Under the pieces are notes generated by a model, which saw nothing but the letters and a program-made list of their open reading frames with translations, was not told where the DNA came from and did no database searches. From Sulfuricurvum sp. (GTDB taxonomy: Bacteria; Campylobacterota; Campylobacteria; Campylobacterales; Sulfurimonadaceae): a DNA stretch of 64,000 nt. The translations under genes were made by a program, and so were the position numbers. Below, in pieces: positions 16,989 through 25,733 of the stretch. The first letter of the stretch is position 1, and each line of letters starts with the position of its first letter. The DNA lies in assembly GCF_028681615.1 (NCBI RefSeq), contig NZ_JAQUHV010000001.1, positions 124,001 to 188,000 on the forward strand, read 5' to 3'.

Positions 16989-17810
16989 TTGAACCGCCTC
17001 TTCGTCGCCTATAAGCCTACAGGGCTAAGCTCCAATCAGCTCCTCGGACAACTCAAGCGCAAATACAAAGTAAAAAAAGCAGGCTATTCGGGGACTCTCG
17101 ATCCGTTTGCCAAGGGGGTCTTGATCATCGCCTTCGGCAATCACGGACGGCTGTTTCGGTTTTTAAACAAAACCCCAAAGCGTTACCGCGCGACCCTCTG
17201 GCTGGGTGCCTATTCGCCAACACTGGATATCGAGAAAATCGAGACAATCAATGAAACCGAAAAAGTCAGTGAAGCACAAATTCAAGAGATCTTCCAATCC
17301 TTGACCGGAGAGCTTACCTACCTGCCTCCCAAATACAGTGCCAAGAGGATCGAAGGGCGTAGAGCGTATGAATTTGCACGTGAGGGAAAAGAGGTAGATT
17401 TACGGGAAATCACTTCTACTATCTATGATCTTTCCCTCATTCACTACTGCCATCCGTTTATCACTTTTGAGGCTACCGTATCAGAGGGGAGCTATATTCG
17501 CTCACTTGGAGAAATTATCGCAAACCGACTGGGATACGATGGAGCGCTCACAGCACTCGAGCGCCTCAACGAAGGGCAATTCGTGTATGAAAACGAAGTT
17601 CCTCTCGATGTAAAAACCTCTCTTGGAATTACTAAAAACCGCTATAATGGCACAATACAAACGATTTTATTAGGACAGCCTCTAAAACGCGAAGATTTCG
17701 ATCTCCAAGAAAACGGGACCTACTGGATCGACAACGGCGATACGATCTCAATCCTAGAAATAAGCGATGAGGGTGTCCGTTATATACTTAATAAGGTTGA
17801 AGCATGCTGA
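16989..17810 (+). CDS. truB: tRNA pseudouridine(55) synthase TruB
   Basis: Isomerises U55 in the T-loop of tRNAs. The catalytic aspartate is Asp38 within YSGTLDPFAKGVL. The 273-residue length is that of the shorter TruB type without a full PUA domain. The start is TTG directly after the uvrD stop; GGAG within the last uvrD codons lies about ten bases upstream, supporting this choice. The 3' end overlaps csrA by 7 bases. Confidence 0.95.
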   Translation: MNRLFVAYKPTGLSSNQLLGQLKRKYKVKKAGYSGTLDPFAKGVLIIAFGNHGRLFRFLNKTPKRYRATLWLGAYSPTLDIEKIETINETEKVSEAQIQEIFQSLTGELTYLPPKYSAKRIEGRRAYEFAREGKEVDLREITSTIYDLSLIHYCHPFITFEATVSEGSYIRSLGEIIANRLGYDGALTALERLNEGQFVYENEVPLDVKTSLGITKNRYNGTIQTILLGQPLKREDFDLQENGTYWIDNGDTISILEISDEGVRYILNKVEAC

Positions 17811-18034
17811 TTCTCTCCCGCAGACCCGAAGAATCGATCATTATCGCCGATACAATCACCGTCAAAGTGGTCTCAATCGAAAAAGGGGTTGTAAAACTGG
17901 GAATCGATGCACCGCATAACATCCGAGTGCTACGAAGCGAGTTAGTCCGCGCCGTCGAAGACGCGAACAAAGAGGCCTCTTCGGGACACGACGAATCGCT
18001 TCTGCAACAGCTGGTTCAAAAACTCAAATTATGA
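17804..18034 (+). CDS. csrA: Carbon storage regulator CsrA
   Basis: A 76-residue dimeric RNA-binding protein that blocks or stabilises mRNAs at GGA-containing leader hairpins. It begins MLILSRRPEESIIIADTITV, the conserved first beta-strand region, and has the RNA-contacting LRSELVRAVE helix. The C-terminal extension beyond residue 60 is typical of Campylobacterota. In Campylobacter, CsrA controls flagellin translation and is antagonised by FliW; fliW is not in this window. It overlaps truB by 7 and ispE by 4 bases, so its synthesis is translationally tied to both. Confidence 0.96.
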   Translation: MLILSRRPEESIIIADTITVKVVSIEKGVVKLGIDAPHNIRVLRSELVRAVEDANKEASSGHDESLLQQLVQKLKL

Positions 18035-18795
18035 TCCGATACCGCGCCTACGCCAAAGTCAATATTTTTCTCAAAATCACCGGAATACGGGGAAATTATC
18101 ACACCCTCAGTTCCCGATTTATGCAAGTCAAAACCCTTTTTGACACGTTGTGGTTTGAGCCTAAATCGACTCCCGAGTTTGAGATTCGGGGCAATTTCAA
18201 TTGTGAAGTCCATTCCAATACGATCTATAAAGCCTATAAATACCTTCAGACCGCTACCCGATCCGATAAGCTCTCCACTTTTTTCGAGAATCATGCCGTA
18301 TGCGTCGAAAAAAACATCCCCTCTTTTGCCGGTCTGGGCGGAGGGAGTTCCGATGCGGCTACCTTTTTACGGATGTGCAATGAAGAGCTGGACTTAGGAT
18401 TAAGTGTCGAAGAACTCGCAGAAATCGGTTCCAACGTCGGTGCCGATGTCCCTTTTTTCATTTATGGCTATGAGAGTGCCAATGTCAGCGGAATCGGTGA
18501 AATCGTCGAACGTTTTAATGAACCGTTGATCGATTTTGAAGTCACAACACCCGAACTTCAAATCAGTACCCCTGCGGTGTACCGATATTACCGTGAGCAT
18601 CTGTTCGCACCTATCAGCAGTGATGAGGCGGCACGACTGGAAGCGACATCCTCACGTGAGATATTAGCCTCCGTTAACTCGAAAGAAGCGAATGATCTCT
18701 ATAATGCGGCGTTAGGATGCTATCCGGAACTGGCCGAAAAAGAGGGATGGTTTTTCTCCGGCAGCGGAAGCAGTTTTTTTAGAATCAAGGAATAG
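18031..18795 (+). CDS. ispE: 4-diphosphocytidyl-2-C-methyl-D-erythritol kinase
   Basis: A GHMP-family kinase of the non-mevalonate isoprenoid pathway, phosphorylating CDP-methylerythritol with ATP. The 254 residues show the N-terminal [12 protein letters not shown] and the GHMP glycine-rich loop GGGSSDA at 103-109. A C-terminal GSGSSFF motif matches the family. The ATG overlaps the csrA stop (ATGA), and smpB follows 2 bases after the stop. Confidence 0.96.
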   Translation: MIRYRAYAKVNIFLKITGIRGNYHTLSSRFMQVKTLFDTLWFEPKSTPEFEIRGNFNCEVHSNTIYKAYKYLQTATRSDKLSTFFENHAVCVEKNIPSFAGLGGGSSDAATFLRMCNEELDLGLSVEELAEIGSNVGADVPFFIYGYESANVSGIGEIVERFNEPLIDFEVTTPELQISTPAVYRYYREHLFAPISSDEAARLEATSSREILASVNSKEANDLYNAALGCYPELAEKEGWFFSGSGSSFFRIKE

Positions 18796-18797
18796 AA

Positions 18798-19250
18798 ATG
18801 GGCGAAAACATAGCCACCAATAAAAAAGCTTTTTTTGACTACTACATCGAAGAAAAATTCGAAGCGGGACTCGTTCTCAAAGGGAGCGAAGTCAAAGCCC
18901 TCCGTGCCGGACGGGTTAACCTCAAAGACGGCTTTATCAAAATCGTACGGGGTGAAGCGTTTGTCTTCGGTGTTCATATCGGCGTACTTGATACCACCCA
19001 CCATTTCTATTCCCATGAAGAGCGGGGAAGCCGCAAACTGCTGTTGCATAAAAAACAGATCGACAAAATGTTTAAAGCGGTCGAAAAAGAGGGATTCACC
19101 CTCGTCCCGCTCAGTATCTACTTCAATGACAAAAACCTCGCCAAAATGCAGGTTGCAATCGTTAAAGGTAAAAAGCTTTACGACAAACGCGATGACCTCA
19201 AAGAAAAAAGCATCAAACGGGATATGGAACGGGCCCTCAAAGGGGAATAG
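18798..19250 (+). CDS. smpB: SsrA-binding protein SmpB
   Basis: Binds tmRNA and brings it to ribosomes stalled on broken mRNAs. The 150-residue protein starts [20 protein letters not shown], has [18 protein letters not shown] and ends with a basic tail ([17 protein letters not shown]), the family pattern. The tmRNA gene itself is not in the window. It closes the truB-csrA-ispE run. Confidence 0.97.
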   Translation: MGENIATNKKAFFDYYIEEKFEAGLVLKGSEVKALRAGRVNLKDGFIKIVRGEAFVFGVHIGVLDTTHHFYSHEERGSRKLLLHKKQIDKMFKAVEKEGFTLVPLSIYFNDKNLAKMQVAIVKGKKLYDKRDDLKEKSIKRDMERALKGE

Positions 19251-19252
19251 TC

Positions 19253-20023
19253 ATGATAGACATCCATGAGCTGCATCTCAAAGATCTCCAAAATCCTCTG
19301 CATCCCTCTGCATTTGAAGAATATAACGACTATCGTATCTTAATACTGCGGCTCCCTGAGCAACTGGGGAAAAAGGCAAAAATACACTCCTACGGCTTTA
19401 TCCTCTCCGAGGAAAACGTATATTATTACGACAAGACAAAAGAAGATTTTACACAGTTTTCAGACGGCATCAATGCGTTATACCTCTTTTTAGACAAAAA
19501 GGTCAATGTCTTAATGGATGACATTGAAACCGTTCAAGAAAAGATTGCCGCAATTGAATCAAGCTTATATAAAAAACTCACTTCCGCCTTTATGGATCAT
19601 TGGCACGATCTCAAAAAAGAGCTTTCTCGTTCCGAGCGGGTGATCCGTAAAACAGTCGATGTCTTGAAATTATTCATTGCAAAATCGAATGCTGCGGAAG
19701 CGTTCCCTGTCAATGAGTTTAACGACCTTTTTGAGCATTTAGAACGGACGCTGCGTTCCAATGTAGCTGCCAATGATCAGCTCGACAACCTCTATCGATA
19801 TTACAGTCTCCGCTCCACCGATCGGATGAACCGAAGTATCTATCTTCTAACCATCATATCCGTTATCTTTCTTCCCCTCAATCTTGTTGTCGGATTTTTT
19901 GGAATGAATACGGGTGGATTGCCGTTTCAACATGCGATGGGGACAATGGATGCATTTATATCCATGATCGTATTTGCAACGTTGCTAACGGTTGGTGTCT
20001 TATGGAAAATTAAAAAAGAGTGA
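19253..20023 (+). CDS. CorA-family divalent metal transporter
   Basis: A 256-residue inner-membrane channel of the CorA superfamily, which moves Mg2+ or, in some branches, Co2+, Ni2+ or Zn2+. A cytoplasmic domain of about 190 residues includes a long coiled helix (about 85-185). Two C-terminal membrane helices follow (about 195-217 and 232-251), and the signature GMN is at 217-219. It is shorter than classical CorA (about 316). The ion cannot be inferred. It follows smpB by 2 bases. Confidence 0.9.
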   Translation: MIDIHELHLKDLQNPLHPSAFEEYNDYRILILRLPEQLGKKAKIHSYGFILSEENVYYYDKTKEDFTQFSDGINALYLFLDKKVNVLMDDIETVQEKIAAIESSLYKKLTSAFMDHWHDLKKELSRSERVIRKTVDVLKLFIAKSNAAEAFPVNEFNDLFEHLERTLRSNVAANDQLDNLYRYYSLRSTDRMNRSIYLLTIISVIFLPLNLVVGFFGMNTGGLPFQHAMGTMDAFISMIVFATLLTVGVLWKIKKE

Positions 20024-20049
20024 TTGGAAAAGAGTAGAAAAAGTGGTTG

Positions 20050-20066
20050 CCGCTCAAAAGAGCGAC
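20050..20066. terminator. Hairpin between corA-like gene and rplS
   Basis: CGCTC (20051-20055), AAAA, GAGCG (20060-20064) form a 5-bp stem in the 51-base spacer between converging genes. In the leftward direction a short T-run follows about ten bases later, so termination of the ribosomal operon here is plausible but not strong. Confidence 0.45.
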
Positions 20067-20074
20067 AAGAGGGA

Positions 20075-20434
20075 TTATTTGCGGCGAATTTCTTTAATAC
20101 GTGCTGCTTTACCGGCAAGGTCACGAAGATAGAACAATTTCGCACGACGTACACGACCACGGCGAAGTACTTCGATTTTTTCAAGGCTGTCGCTGTAGAT
20201 AGGGAATACACGTTCGATACCAACACCGTTAGCACCGATTTTACGTACAGTAATAGTTTTACCAGTACCTTCTCCACGAATAGAGATACAGATACCTTCA
20301 TAATTTTGAACGCGTGATTTGTCACCTTCTTTAATGGTTACTGCCAAACGAAGAGTGTCACCCGCGCGGAACTCAGGAACGTTTTTGCTAGCGATTTGTG
20401 CTTGCTCGAAACTTGCAATGTACTTATTTTTCAT
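20075..20434 (-). CDS. rplS: 50S ribosomal protein L19
   Basis: A 119-residue ribosomal protein at the 30S-50S interface. It has the family stretches [20 protein letters not shown] and [18 protein letters not shown], then [14 protein letters not shown]. It ends the operon rpsP-khpA-rimM-trmD-rplS, in the order seen across bacteria, and its start overlaps trmD by 11 bases. Confidence 0.98.
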   Translation of the reverse strand: MKNKYIASFEQAQIASKNVPEFRAGDTLRLAVTIKEGDKSRVQNYEGICISIRGEGTGKTITVRKIGANGVGIERVFPIYSDSLEKIEVLRRGRVRRAKLFYLRDLAGKAARIKEIRRK

Positions 20435-21119
20435 AAGATGTCCTTATTTTATGCTTTTGAAGCTGCTCCGGTCTGAAGTATTTTGTTTTGCATTCAGACA
20501 GAGACGATTTTAGTGCACGAATTTTACTGTGATTTCCCTTTAAGTATTCTGATGGAACACTCATATTCTCATAAACAGGGGGTTTTCCGAATGAAGGGGC
20601 TTCGAGAAGTGGCGATTCGAAACTCTCGTACTCCAAAGACTCACTGTTTCCCAAAACACCTTCGATATTTCGGACGATCGCATCGGTCATGACCAAAGAG
20701 GGGAGTTCTCCTCCGGTCAGGACATAGTCGCCTATACTGAACACTTCGTCCCCAAAGCGTTCAACAACCCGTTCATCGATCCCCTCATACCGTCCACTGA
20801 CGAAAACCACATGGGACTTTCTGGCGAGACGTTTGGCATCATTTTGGGTAAATTGTTTTCCTACCGGAGCGACAAAAATGATATGGGCCTCTTCATCCAA
20901 TGTTTGAAGTGCATCAAACAAAGGTTGGGGAGTCATTACCATACCGGCCCCGCCGCCTGCAGCCGTATCATCGACTTTATGATGACGTGAAGCGCTAAAA
21001 TCTCTGGGATTGAGATACGAAACCGAAAATTTCCCCGATTCAATTCCCCGCTTAAGGATAGAATCCTGAAAATATCCCTCGATGAGATTGGAAAAAATAG
21101 TGACATACGTAAAATGCAT
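20424..21119 (-). CDS. trmD: tRNA (guanine-N1-)-methyltransferase
   Basis: Methylates G37 of tRNAs with S-adenosylmethionine, preventing +1 frameshifting. The 231 residues form a SPOUT fold; the knot loops [11 protein letters not shown] and [15 protein letters not shown] bind the cofactor. [13 protein letters not shown] near residue 50 is also conserved. The start overlaps the rimM stop by 1 base (TAATG). Confidence 0.98.
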   Translation of the reverse strand: MHFTYVTIFSNLIEGYFQDSILKRGIESGKFSVSYLNPRDFSASRHHKVDDTAAGGGAGMVMTPQPLFDALQTLDEEAHIIFVAPVGKQFTQNDAKRLARKSHVVFVSGRYEGIDERVVERFGDEVFSIGDYVLTGGELPSLVMTDAIVRNIEGVLGNSESLEYESFESPLLEAPSFGKPPVYENMSVPSEYLKGNHSKIRALKSSLSECKTKYFRPEQLQKHKIRTSYEK

Positions 21120-21673
21120 TACGACGCCTCTAACAGATCCAATCCGCCCTCTACGGTAATCACCTTGGCCGCTGCGTCCGCATTTAAGACAAAGCGATCG
21201 ATGTAAGGGATTAAAAACGTATTTGGAAGTCCTTTGCTAACAAACGACGGATCGGTTGCCACCAAAAGATAATCCAATGGACCGATACGCTCAATCTCTT
21301 GTACTTTGCCCAGAACACTCTCATCCTCAACAACCCTACAACCGAGAAGATCAAACCAAAAAAATTCACCTTCTTTAAGGTTACAACGCTCGCGAGTTGC
21401 TTCGAAAGTAGTAAAAAGTTTTGCATTGGTGAGAGCTTTAGCCGCTTCCGGGGTATCAATCCCTTTTAAATGAACCAGTTCACGATCAGGATTATAGGAA
21501 GTGAGAGTCACTTCTTTACCGTTTTCCAAAAGAAAGGTGGTATTAGCACTAAATTGTTCTGGAAAATCGGTAGAGAGATTAAGCCTCATATCACCCTTTA
21601 AACCGACAACTCGGCCTAAAGTAGCGACATGCAAGAGATCTTGCGGAGGTGAATTACGAAAGCGGTTCGACAT
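21119..21673 (-). CDS. rimM: 16S rRNA processing protein RimM
   Basis: A ribosome maturation factor that binds S19 and helps assemble the 30S head. I start it at the ATG at 21673 (MSNRFRNSPPQDLLHVATLG), giving 184 residues. A longer reading from 21733 would only add sequence overlapping the KH gene. The N-terminal RimM domain carries VATLGRVVGLKGDMRL, and the C-terminal PRC-barrel region includes EFFWFDLLGCRVV. It overlaps the KH-protein gene by 20 bases. Confidence 0.93.
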   Translation of the reverse strand: MSNRFRNSPPQDLLHVATLGRVVGLKGDMRLNLSTDFPEQFSANTTFLLENGKEVTLTSYNPDRELVHLKGIDTPEAAKALTNAKLFTTFEATRERCNLKEGEFFWFDLLGCRVVEDESVLGKVQEIERIGPLDYLLVATDPSFVSKGLPNTFLIPYIDRFVLNADAAAKVITVEGGLDLLEAS

Positions 21674-21896
21674 TGATACGGTAACTTTTTCCGTCTTTGG
21701 CTTTGCATCCGGAAATGACGGTTTTAATCGCACCGATCATTTTGCCCTCTTTCCCGATAAGCTTGCCCACATCCGCCTGATTGGCGTACAAAACGATTTC
21801 GGTCACTTCGTCGCCATCATGCGACTCTACCCGAATCTCTTCGGGATAAGACGCTATTAACTTAGCAAAACCTGCGACGAAGTCCGCGACCATCAT
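21654..21896 (-). CDS. khpA: KH-domain RNA-binding protein KhpA
   Basis: An 80-residue single-KH-domain protein encoded between rpsP and rimM, its usual site. The KH signature is GKLIGKEGKMIGAIKTVI. KhpA proteins bind many RNAs and, in Gram-positive bacteria, pair with KhpB to affect cell elongation; the role in Campylobacterota is not established. Two adjacent ATG codons are available (21894-21896 and 21891-21893). The first overlaps the rpsP stop by one base. Confidence 0.92.
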   Translation of the reverse strand: MMVADFVAGFAKLIASYPEEIRVESHDGDEVTEIVLYANQADVGKLIGKEGKMIGAIKTVISGCKAKDGKSYRINVEPLS

Positions 21897-22126
21897 TATT
21901 TACCGGTAATTTTTTTAACGCGGTCTGACATTTGAGCACCAACGCTCAACCAGTAGTTTAGACGCTCTTCATCTACTTTGGTAGTGATAGGGTCTGTCAT
22001 CGGATTGTAGTATCCGATCAATTCGATCCAACCGCCGTCGCGGCGTTTGCGACTATCGGTTACCGCGATACGGTAGAAAGGTTGTTTTTTACGACCCATA
22101 CGGGTTAAACGGATGACTGTTGCCAT
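21896..22126 (-). CDS. rpsP: 30S ribosomal protein S16
   Basis: A 76-residue small-subunit protein beginning [22 protein letters not shown], the family signature, and ending in RVKKITGK. It heads the operon with khpA-rimM-trmD-rplS. It is preceded by a 146-base leader or spacer with two long inverted repeats after ffh, and by an AAAGGAC ribosome site. Confidence 0.98.
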   Translation of the reverse strand: MATVIRLTRMGRKKQPFYRIAVTDSRKRRDGGWIELIGYYNPMTDPITTKVDEERLNYWLSVGAQMSDRVKKITGK

Positions 22127-22156
22127 GTGTGTGTCCTTTTAATATTTTTATGCACC

Positions 22157-22260
22157 AAGAAGCTTAGAAGAGTGTTTTACCCACAAAAGTAAAAGAAAAA
22201 CGTCTAAGCTGCTTCAAATGCTAAGCTGTAAACTCCGATGAGTCTATAGCTTAGCATTTG
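22157..22260 (-). promoter_or_regulatory. Two adjacent long hairpins between ffh and rpsP
   Basis: CAAATGCTAAGCT (22215-22227) and AGCTTAGCATTTG (22248-22260) are a perfect 13-bp inverted repeat. Its 20-base loop contains a further 4-bp ACTC/GAGT stem. Immediately beside it, AAGAAGCTTAGA (22157-22168) and TCTAAGCTGCTT (22203-22214) pair over 12 bases with one mismatch. Both share the core AGCTTAG. They start 12 bases after the ffh stop and could end ffh transcription or fold in the rpsP leader. Confidence 0.6.
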
Positions 22261-22272
22261 TACAGAGCAAGA

Positions 22273-23619
22273 TTAACGCGGGATACGCGTACCTTGCATT
22301 TGACCCATCATGCTTTGAAGGTCTTTCATCCCCGATTTACCGGAGAACCGTTTTGCCATTTTCGAAGCATTTTTAAATTGCTTTAGAATTTGGTTGACCT
22401 GAATGATATCGAGTCCGCACCCTTTTGCCAAACGGGCTTTTCGGCTGTTATTGAGAAGTTCCGGATCTTCGCGTTCTTTCATCGTCATCGAGGAGACCAA
22501 CGCTTTGATCCGTTTGAGTTCACCCGAGTTTTCCAAATCAAAATCTTTCAAAGCAGAAGCCATGCCGCCCATTCCGGGGATCATTCCCATTATGGATTTC
22601 ATGCTCCCCATTTTTTTGAGGCTCTCCATTTGTTCTAAAAAGTCATTAAAGTTAAACTCACCTTTTTTGATCTTTTTAGTAAGAGCCTTTGCTTTTTTCT
22701 CATCGATTACGGATGCCGTTCTCTCTGCCAATCCCTCGATATCACCCAACCCCATAAGACGGTTCACAATACGATCAGGAAGGAAGATTTCAAGATCTTC
22801 CATTTTTTCCCCTGCCCCGATAAAGCGAAGAGGTACTTGGATTTGAGAAGCGATCCCGAGAGCTACGCCCCCTTTGGAATCACCGTCGTATTTGGTAAGG
22901 ATAACTCCGTCAATCCCGATTTTTTCGTTAAAGGTACCTGCCGTACGGACAGCATCTTGACCTGATAGAGAATCGGCAACATAGAAAATCTCATGCGGGT
23001 TGGCTACCGCTTTGACTTCCGCCAATTCTCCCATGAGCTCATCATCAATCGCCAAACGTCCGGCAGTATCGATCAATACCACATCGACCAAAACTTTTTT
23101 AGCATGTTCGAGTGCTGCTTTGACAACTTCAACCGGGTTTTTAGTTGCATCATCGGCGTAGAGTTCAACGTCGATTCCCGCACACACCTGGCGAAGCTGC
23201 TCAACCGCTGCAAGACGCTGTAAGTCTGCCGCAACGACCAAAACCCGTTTTTTCTGACGTGTTTTAAGCCAGTTTGCCAGTTTTCCGGTCGTCGTCGTTT
23301 TACCCGAACCTTGCAATCCCGTCATCAAAATAACAGTCGGAGATACCGGAGCATAAACAAAACCCGATTTCCCTTTTACATCCAAAAGAGCATATAAAGA
23401 TTTACGAAGCGCATCCAGGAATTGATCTTTTCCGATACCGCTTTGTTTGGTTTGAATCTCGACCGAATCAATAAGTTCTTTTACGACTTTGTGATTTACA
23501 TCAGCTTTCAAGAGGGCTTTTTTAAGCTCGCCTAATGCCTTGGTTAACGCCTTTTCGTCGTCGTGAAAACGGATTTTGCGTATTGCGGATGTAAACGATT
23601 CGGTTAGCGTATCAAACAC
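22273..23619 (-). CDS. ffh: Signal recognition particle protein Ffh
   Basis: The SRP54 GTPase that, with 4.5S RNA and FtsY, brings membrane proteins to the translocon. The 448 residues show an N-terminal helical domain, the P-loop GLQGSGKT at 101-108, DTAGR, TKYDGDSKGG and a methionine-rich M domain (MESLKKMGSMKSIMGMIPGMGG). Order and length are normal. It lies upstream of rpsP with a structured 146-base gap. Confidence 0.98.
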   Translation of the reverse strand: MFDTLTESFTSAIRKIRFHDDEKALTKALGELKKALLKADVNHKVVKELIDSVEIQTKQSGIGKDQFLDALRKSLYALLDVKGKSGFVYAPVSPTVILMTGLQGSGKTTTTGKLANWLKTRQKKRVLVVAADLQRLAAVEQLRQVCAGIDVELYADDATKNPVEVVKAALEHAKKVLVDVVLIDTAGRLAIDDELMGELAEVKAVANPHEIFYVADSLSGQDAVRTAGTFNEKIGIDGVILTKYDGDSKGGVALGIASQIQVPLRFIGAGEKMEDLEIFLPDRIVNRLMGLGDIEGLAERTASVIDEKKAKALTKKIKKGEFNFNDFLEQMESLKKMGSMKSIMGMIPGMGGMASALKDFDLENSGELKRIKALVSSMTMKEREDPELLNNSRKARLAKGCGLDIIQVNQILKQFKNASKMAKRFSGKSGMKDLQSMMGQMQGTRIPR

Positions 23620-23708
23620 TAAAAACTCCTAAATAATAACTGTACAGGGGGTAAAAATTTCCGAATTATACTTAATTTTTTCTTCAATTACACTTTATTA
23701 CTCTCTTC

Positions 23709-23734
23709 TACTTTTCTGATTAGCCAGAAAAGTA
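23709..23734. repeat. Perfect 10-bp palindrome upstream of ffh
   Basis: TACTTTTCTG (23709-23718), loop ATTAGC, CAGAAAAGTA (23725-23734). It lies in the 211-base non-coding stretch between ffh and the RluA-type gene. The next bases, CCAAAAG, continue the A-rich side. It has the look of a dispersed intergenic hairpin element. A second larger inverted repeat starts 14 bases further on. Confidence 0.55.
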
Positions 23735-23747
23735 CCAAAAGAACATA

Positions 23748-23817
23748 CCGTGATCCAAGAACGCTCGTTCCTCTCTGCACTACTGCCTTCGGAACGGCTC
23801 TAGGAAATGGATCACGG
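23748..23817. repeat. 70-base nested inverted repeat
   Basis: CCGTGATCCA (23748-23757) and TGGATCACGG (23808-23817) form a perfect 10-bp outer stem. Inside, CGTTCC (23766-23771) and GGAACG (23791-23796) form a 6-bp inner stem. It ends 13 bases beyond the stop of the RluA-type gene in the leftward direction, so it may serve as its terminator or be a mobile palindromic element. No T-run follows. Confidence 0.55.
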
Positions 23818-23830
23818 AGATTTTATGAAA

Positions 23831-24568
23831 CTAACTTCCGAAATGGCTAAAGACCTTCGGTTCTGGAGCTTCAAACGTTCGTCCTAATAACGTCACTTTT
23901 TTCGCATGAAGCATGACCCGTTTCGACTGTCGTCCGCCGTAACTCTCATCTCCAATAATCGGATGCTGAGCGTATTTCATATGGGCACGGATTTGATGGG
24001 TTCGTCCGTGATGGATGATTAGCTGTACTTTGGTTTTTTTCCCTGAAATTTCCAAAGGGGTTACTTCGGTAATCGCAGGCTTTCCGTTTTTAGCAACTTT
24101 GGTATAGGCTTTGTTCCCTTTTTTCTCGGTAATAAGAGGCTGATCGATCACGAACGGCTCACTCACCATCCCTTCTACCCATGCAACATACTCTTTGTAG
24201 ACATTGTCTTTTTTAAACTCGCTAATCGCTTTTTGACGGAATTCTTCGTTTTTGACCAGCATCAAAACACCGCTTGTCTCACGATCGAGACGGTGAAGGA
24301 GCTGCGAACCTTTGAACTGCCGCTCAATCTCATCGGAGTTGACGAATGCCGGTTTATCGACGACGATCAAATCGTCGTTCTCAAAAATCGGACGTACCTT
24401 TTCCACTTTTTGGACGATAAATACCGTTTTTGGGCTGATCTCACCGCGTGCGATCATCACTTTGTTGTTTCCGACATAAACCAAACCGCGATCGATCAGT
24501 GATTTGGCCTCAGAGTTGGATATTCCTTCTTGCTCCGCTAAGAGCTTATACGCTTTTGGTTTTTCCAT
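23831..24568 (-). CDS. RluA-family pseudouridine synthase
   Basis: A 245-residue enzyme isomerising uridine in rRNA or tRNA. An S4-like N-terminal segment (about 1-50, ISNSEAKSLIDRGLVYVGNN) precedes the catalytic domain with HRLDRETSG, whose aspartate is the nucleophile, and GRTHQIRAHM. The target base is not predictable from sequence. It starts 1 base after waaA ends, in the conserved run nif3 - zinc ribbon - waaA - rluA - ffh. Confidence 0.93.
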   Translation of the reverse strand: MEKPKAYKLLAEQEGISNSEAKSLIDRGLVYVGNNKVMIARGEISPKTVFIVQKVEKVRPIFENDDLIVVDKPAFVNSDEIERQFKGSQLLHRLDRETSGVLMLVKNEEFRQKAISEFKKDNVYKEYVAWVEGMVSEPFVIDQPLITEKKGNKAYTKVAKNGKPAITEVTPLEISGKKTKVQLIIHHGRTHQIRAHMKYAQHPIIGDESYGGRQSKRVMLHAKKVTLLGRTFEAPEPKVFSHFGS

Positions 24569-24569
24569 T

Positions 24570-25733
24570 TTATTTCTCCGTTAAATAATCTAATACTCTT
24601 TGCAAATCAACCGTTCCGTTGACCTGCGATGGGGGTATTTCCTGGGCATCCATTAGAGCCTCGGTAATACGATCTAATCCCACAAATTGGACATGCGAGA
24701 CGTATTTGAACAACTCACGCTGTAAAAATATCTGCTCTCCCGTGATAATTTTGCACCCGAAATGAGCCGGTTCCAGCGGATTATGCCCGCCGATAGGTGC
24801 AAATGCACCGCCCAATATCGCTATATCGCTGATCGCGTAGAGGTTGTTCAGTTCCCCCATCGCATCAATGAGGATAATATCACTATCCATCGATTGCGAC
24901 TCGCTCCAACGTGAGAGGCTCAATGCCGGAGCACTCCGTTCAATCAATTCGCCCACTTTGGCAAATCGTTCCGGATGGCGAGGAACGACAAGGAGTTTAG
25001 CTGAGGGGTTATATTTACGATACTCAATAAACCCTTGAATTATCCCCTCTTCTTCTCCCTCATGCGTACTTGCCGCTACGATCAACAATCCCTCGGGTTT
25101 TGGATAAGTTTTACTTGCAGCAATCTTCTGAGCTAATTTGATATTCCCGACCACTTCGACATTTGTCGCTCCCAACGCAATGAAGCGAGCCATGTCTTCT
25201 GTACTTTGACAGAAGATATGATCGCATTGTCTGAGAAGGATCCGATAAAACCATCGCATCCGATAGTATTTCGGAAAGCTTCGATCGCTGATTCGGGCAT
25301 TAAGAGCAATCACCCTGCCGCCCCGAATACGCGCGAGACGGAAAAGAAGATACCAAAATTCCGCTTCCAATATCACTACCGTTTTTGGACGCTCAATCCA
25401 AAACCACAGCCATAGTTCATACGGCAAATAGCGTACTTGAGCCGCATACTTTGATGCTGCTTCATACCCGGTATGGGTGATGACGCTGATAGCGATTTTT
25501 TTATCTCCCAGTTTCTCCAAAATCGGTGCGATTGCTTTCGCTTCTCCGAGTGAGCAGACATGAAACCAAAGATCATGGTCGCGAAAAGGGGGATTCTTAA
25601 TCCCGAAAAATCGTGCGGGAATCGATTCACGATATTTTTTCTTGAATGAAAAAAGGATGAGCAAGGGGAACGCAGCGGCACAGAGCAATGCCGCTGTGAA
25701 GGTATAAAAAAGGTCGAAAACTACGTTACGCAC
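24570..25733 (-). CDS. waaA: 3-deoxy-D-manno-octulosonic acid (Kdo) transferase
   Basis: An inner-membrane-anchored glycosyltransferase (GT30) that adds Kdo to lipid A precursors. The 387 residues start with a hydrophobic anchor (FDLFYTFTAALLCAAAFPLLILF), then WFHVCSLGEAKAIAPIL and NARISDRSFPKYYRM, the acceptor region. ATPLGGHNPLEP-type nucleotide binding appears as FAPIGGHNPLEPAHFG. The start is GTG at 25733, overlapping the zinc-ribbon gene by 8 bases. Confidence 0.95.
   Translation of the reverse strand: MRNVVFDLFYTFTAALLCAAAFPLLILFSFKKKYRESIPARFFGIKNPPFRDHDLWFHVCSLGEAKAIAPILEKLGDKKIAISVITHTGYEAASKYAAQVRYLPYELWLWFWIERPKTVVILEAEFWYLLFRLARIRGGRVIALNARISDRSFPKYYRMRWFYRILLRQCDHIFCQSTEDMARFIALGATNVEVVGNIKLAQKIAASKTYPKPEGLLIVAASTHEGEEEGIIQGFIEYRKYNPSAKLLVVPRHPERFAKVGELIERSAPALSLSRWSESQSMDSDIILIDAMGELNNLYAISDIAILGGAFAPIGGHNPLEPAHFGCKIITGEQIFLQRELFKYVSHVQFVGLDRITEALMDAQEIPPSQVNGTVDLQRVLDYLTEK

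Noticed and set aside
21674-21733. Upstream extension of rimM by 20 codons
   Set aside because: The added residues overlap the KH gene, do not resemble RimM and lack a ribosome site; the ATG at 21673 fits the family.
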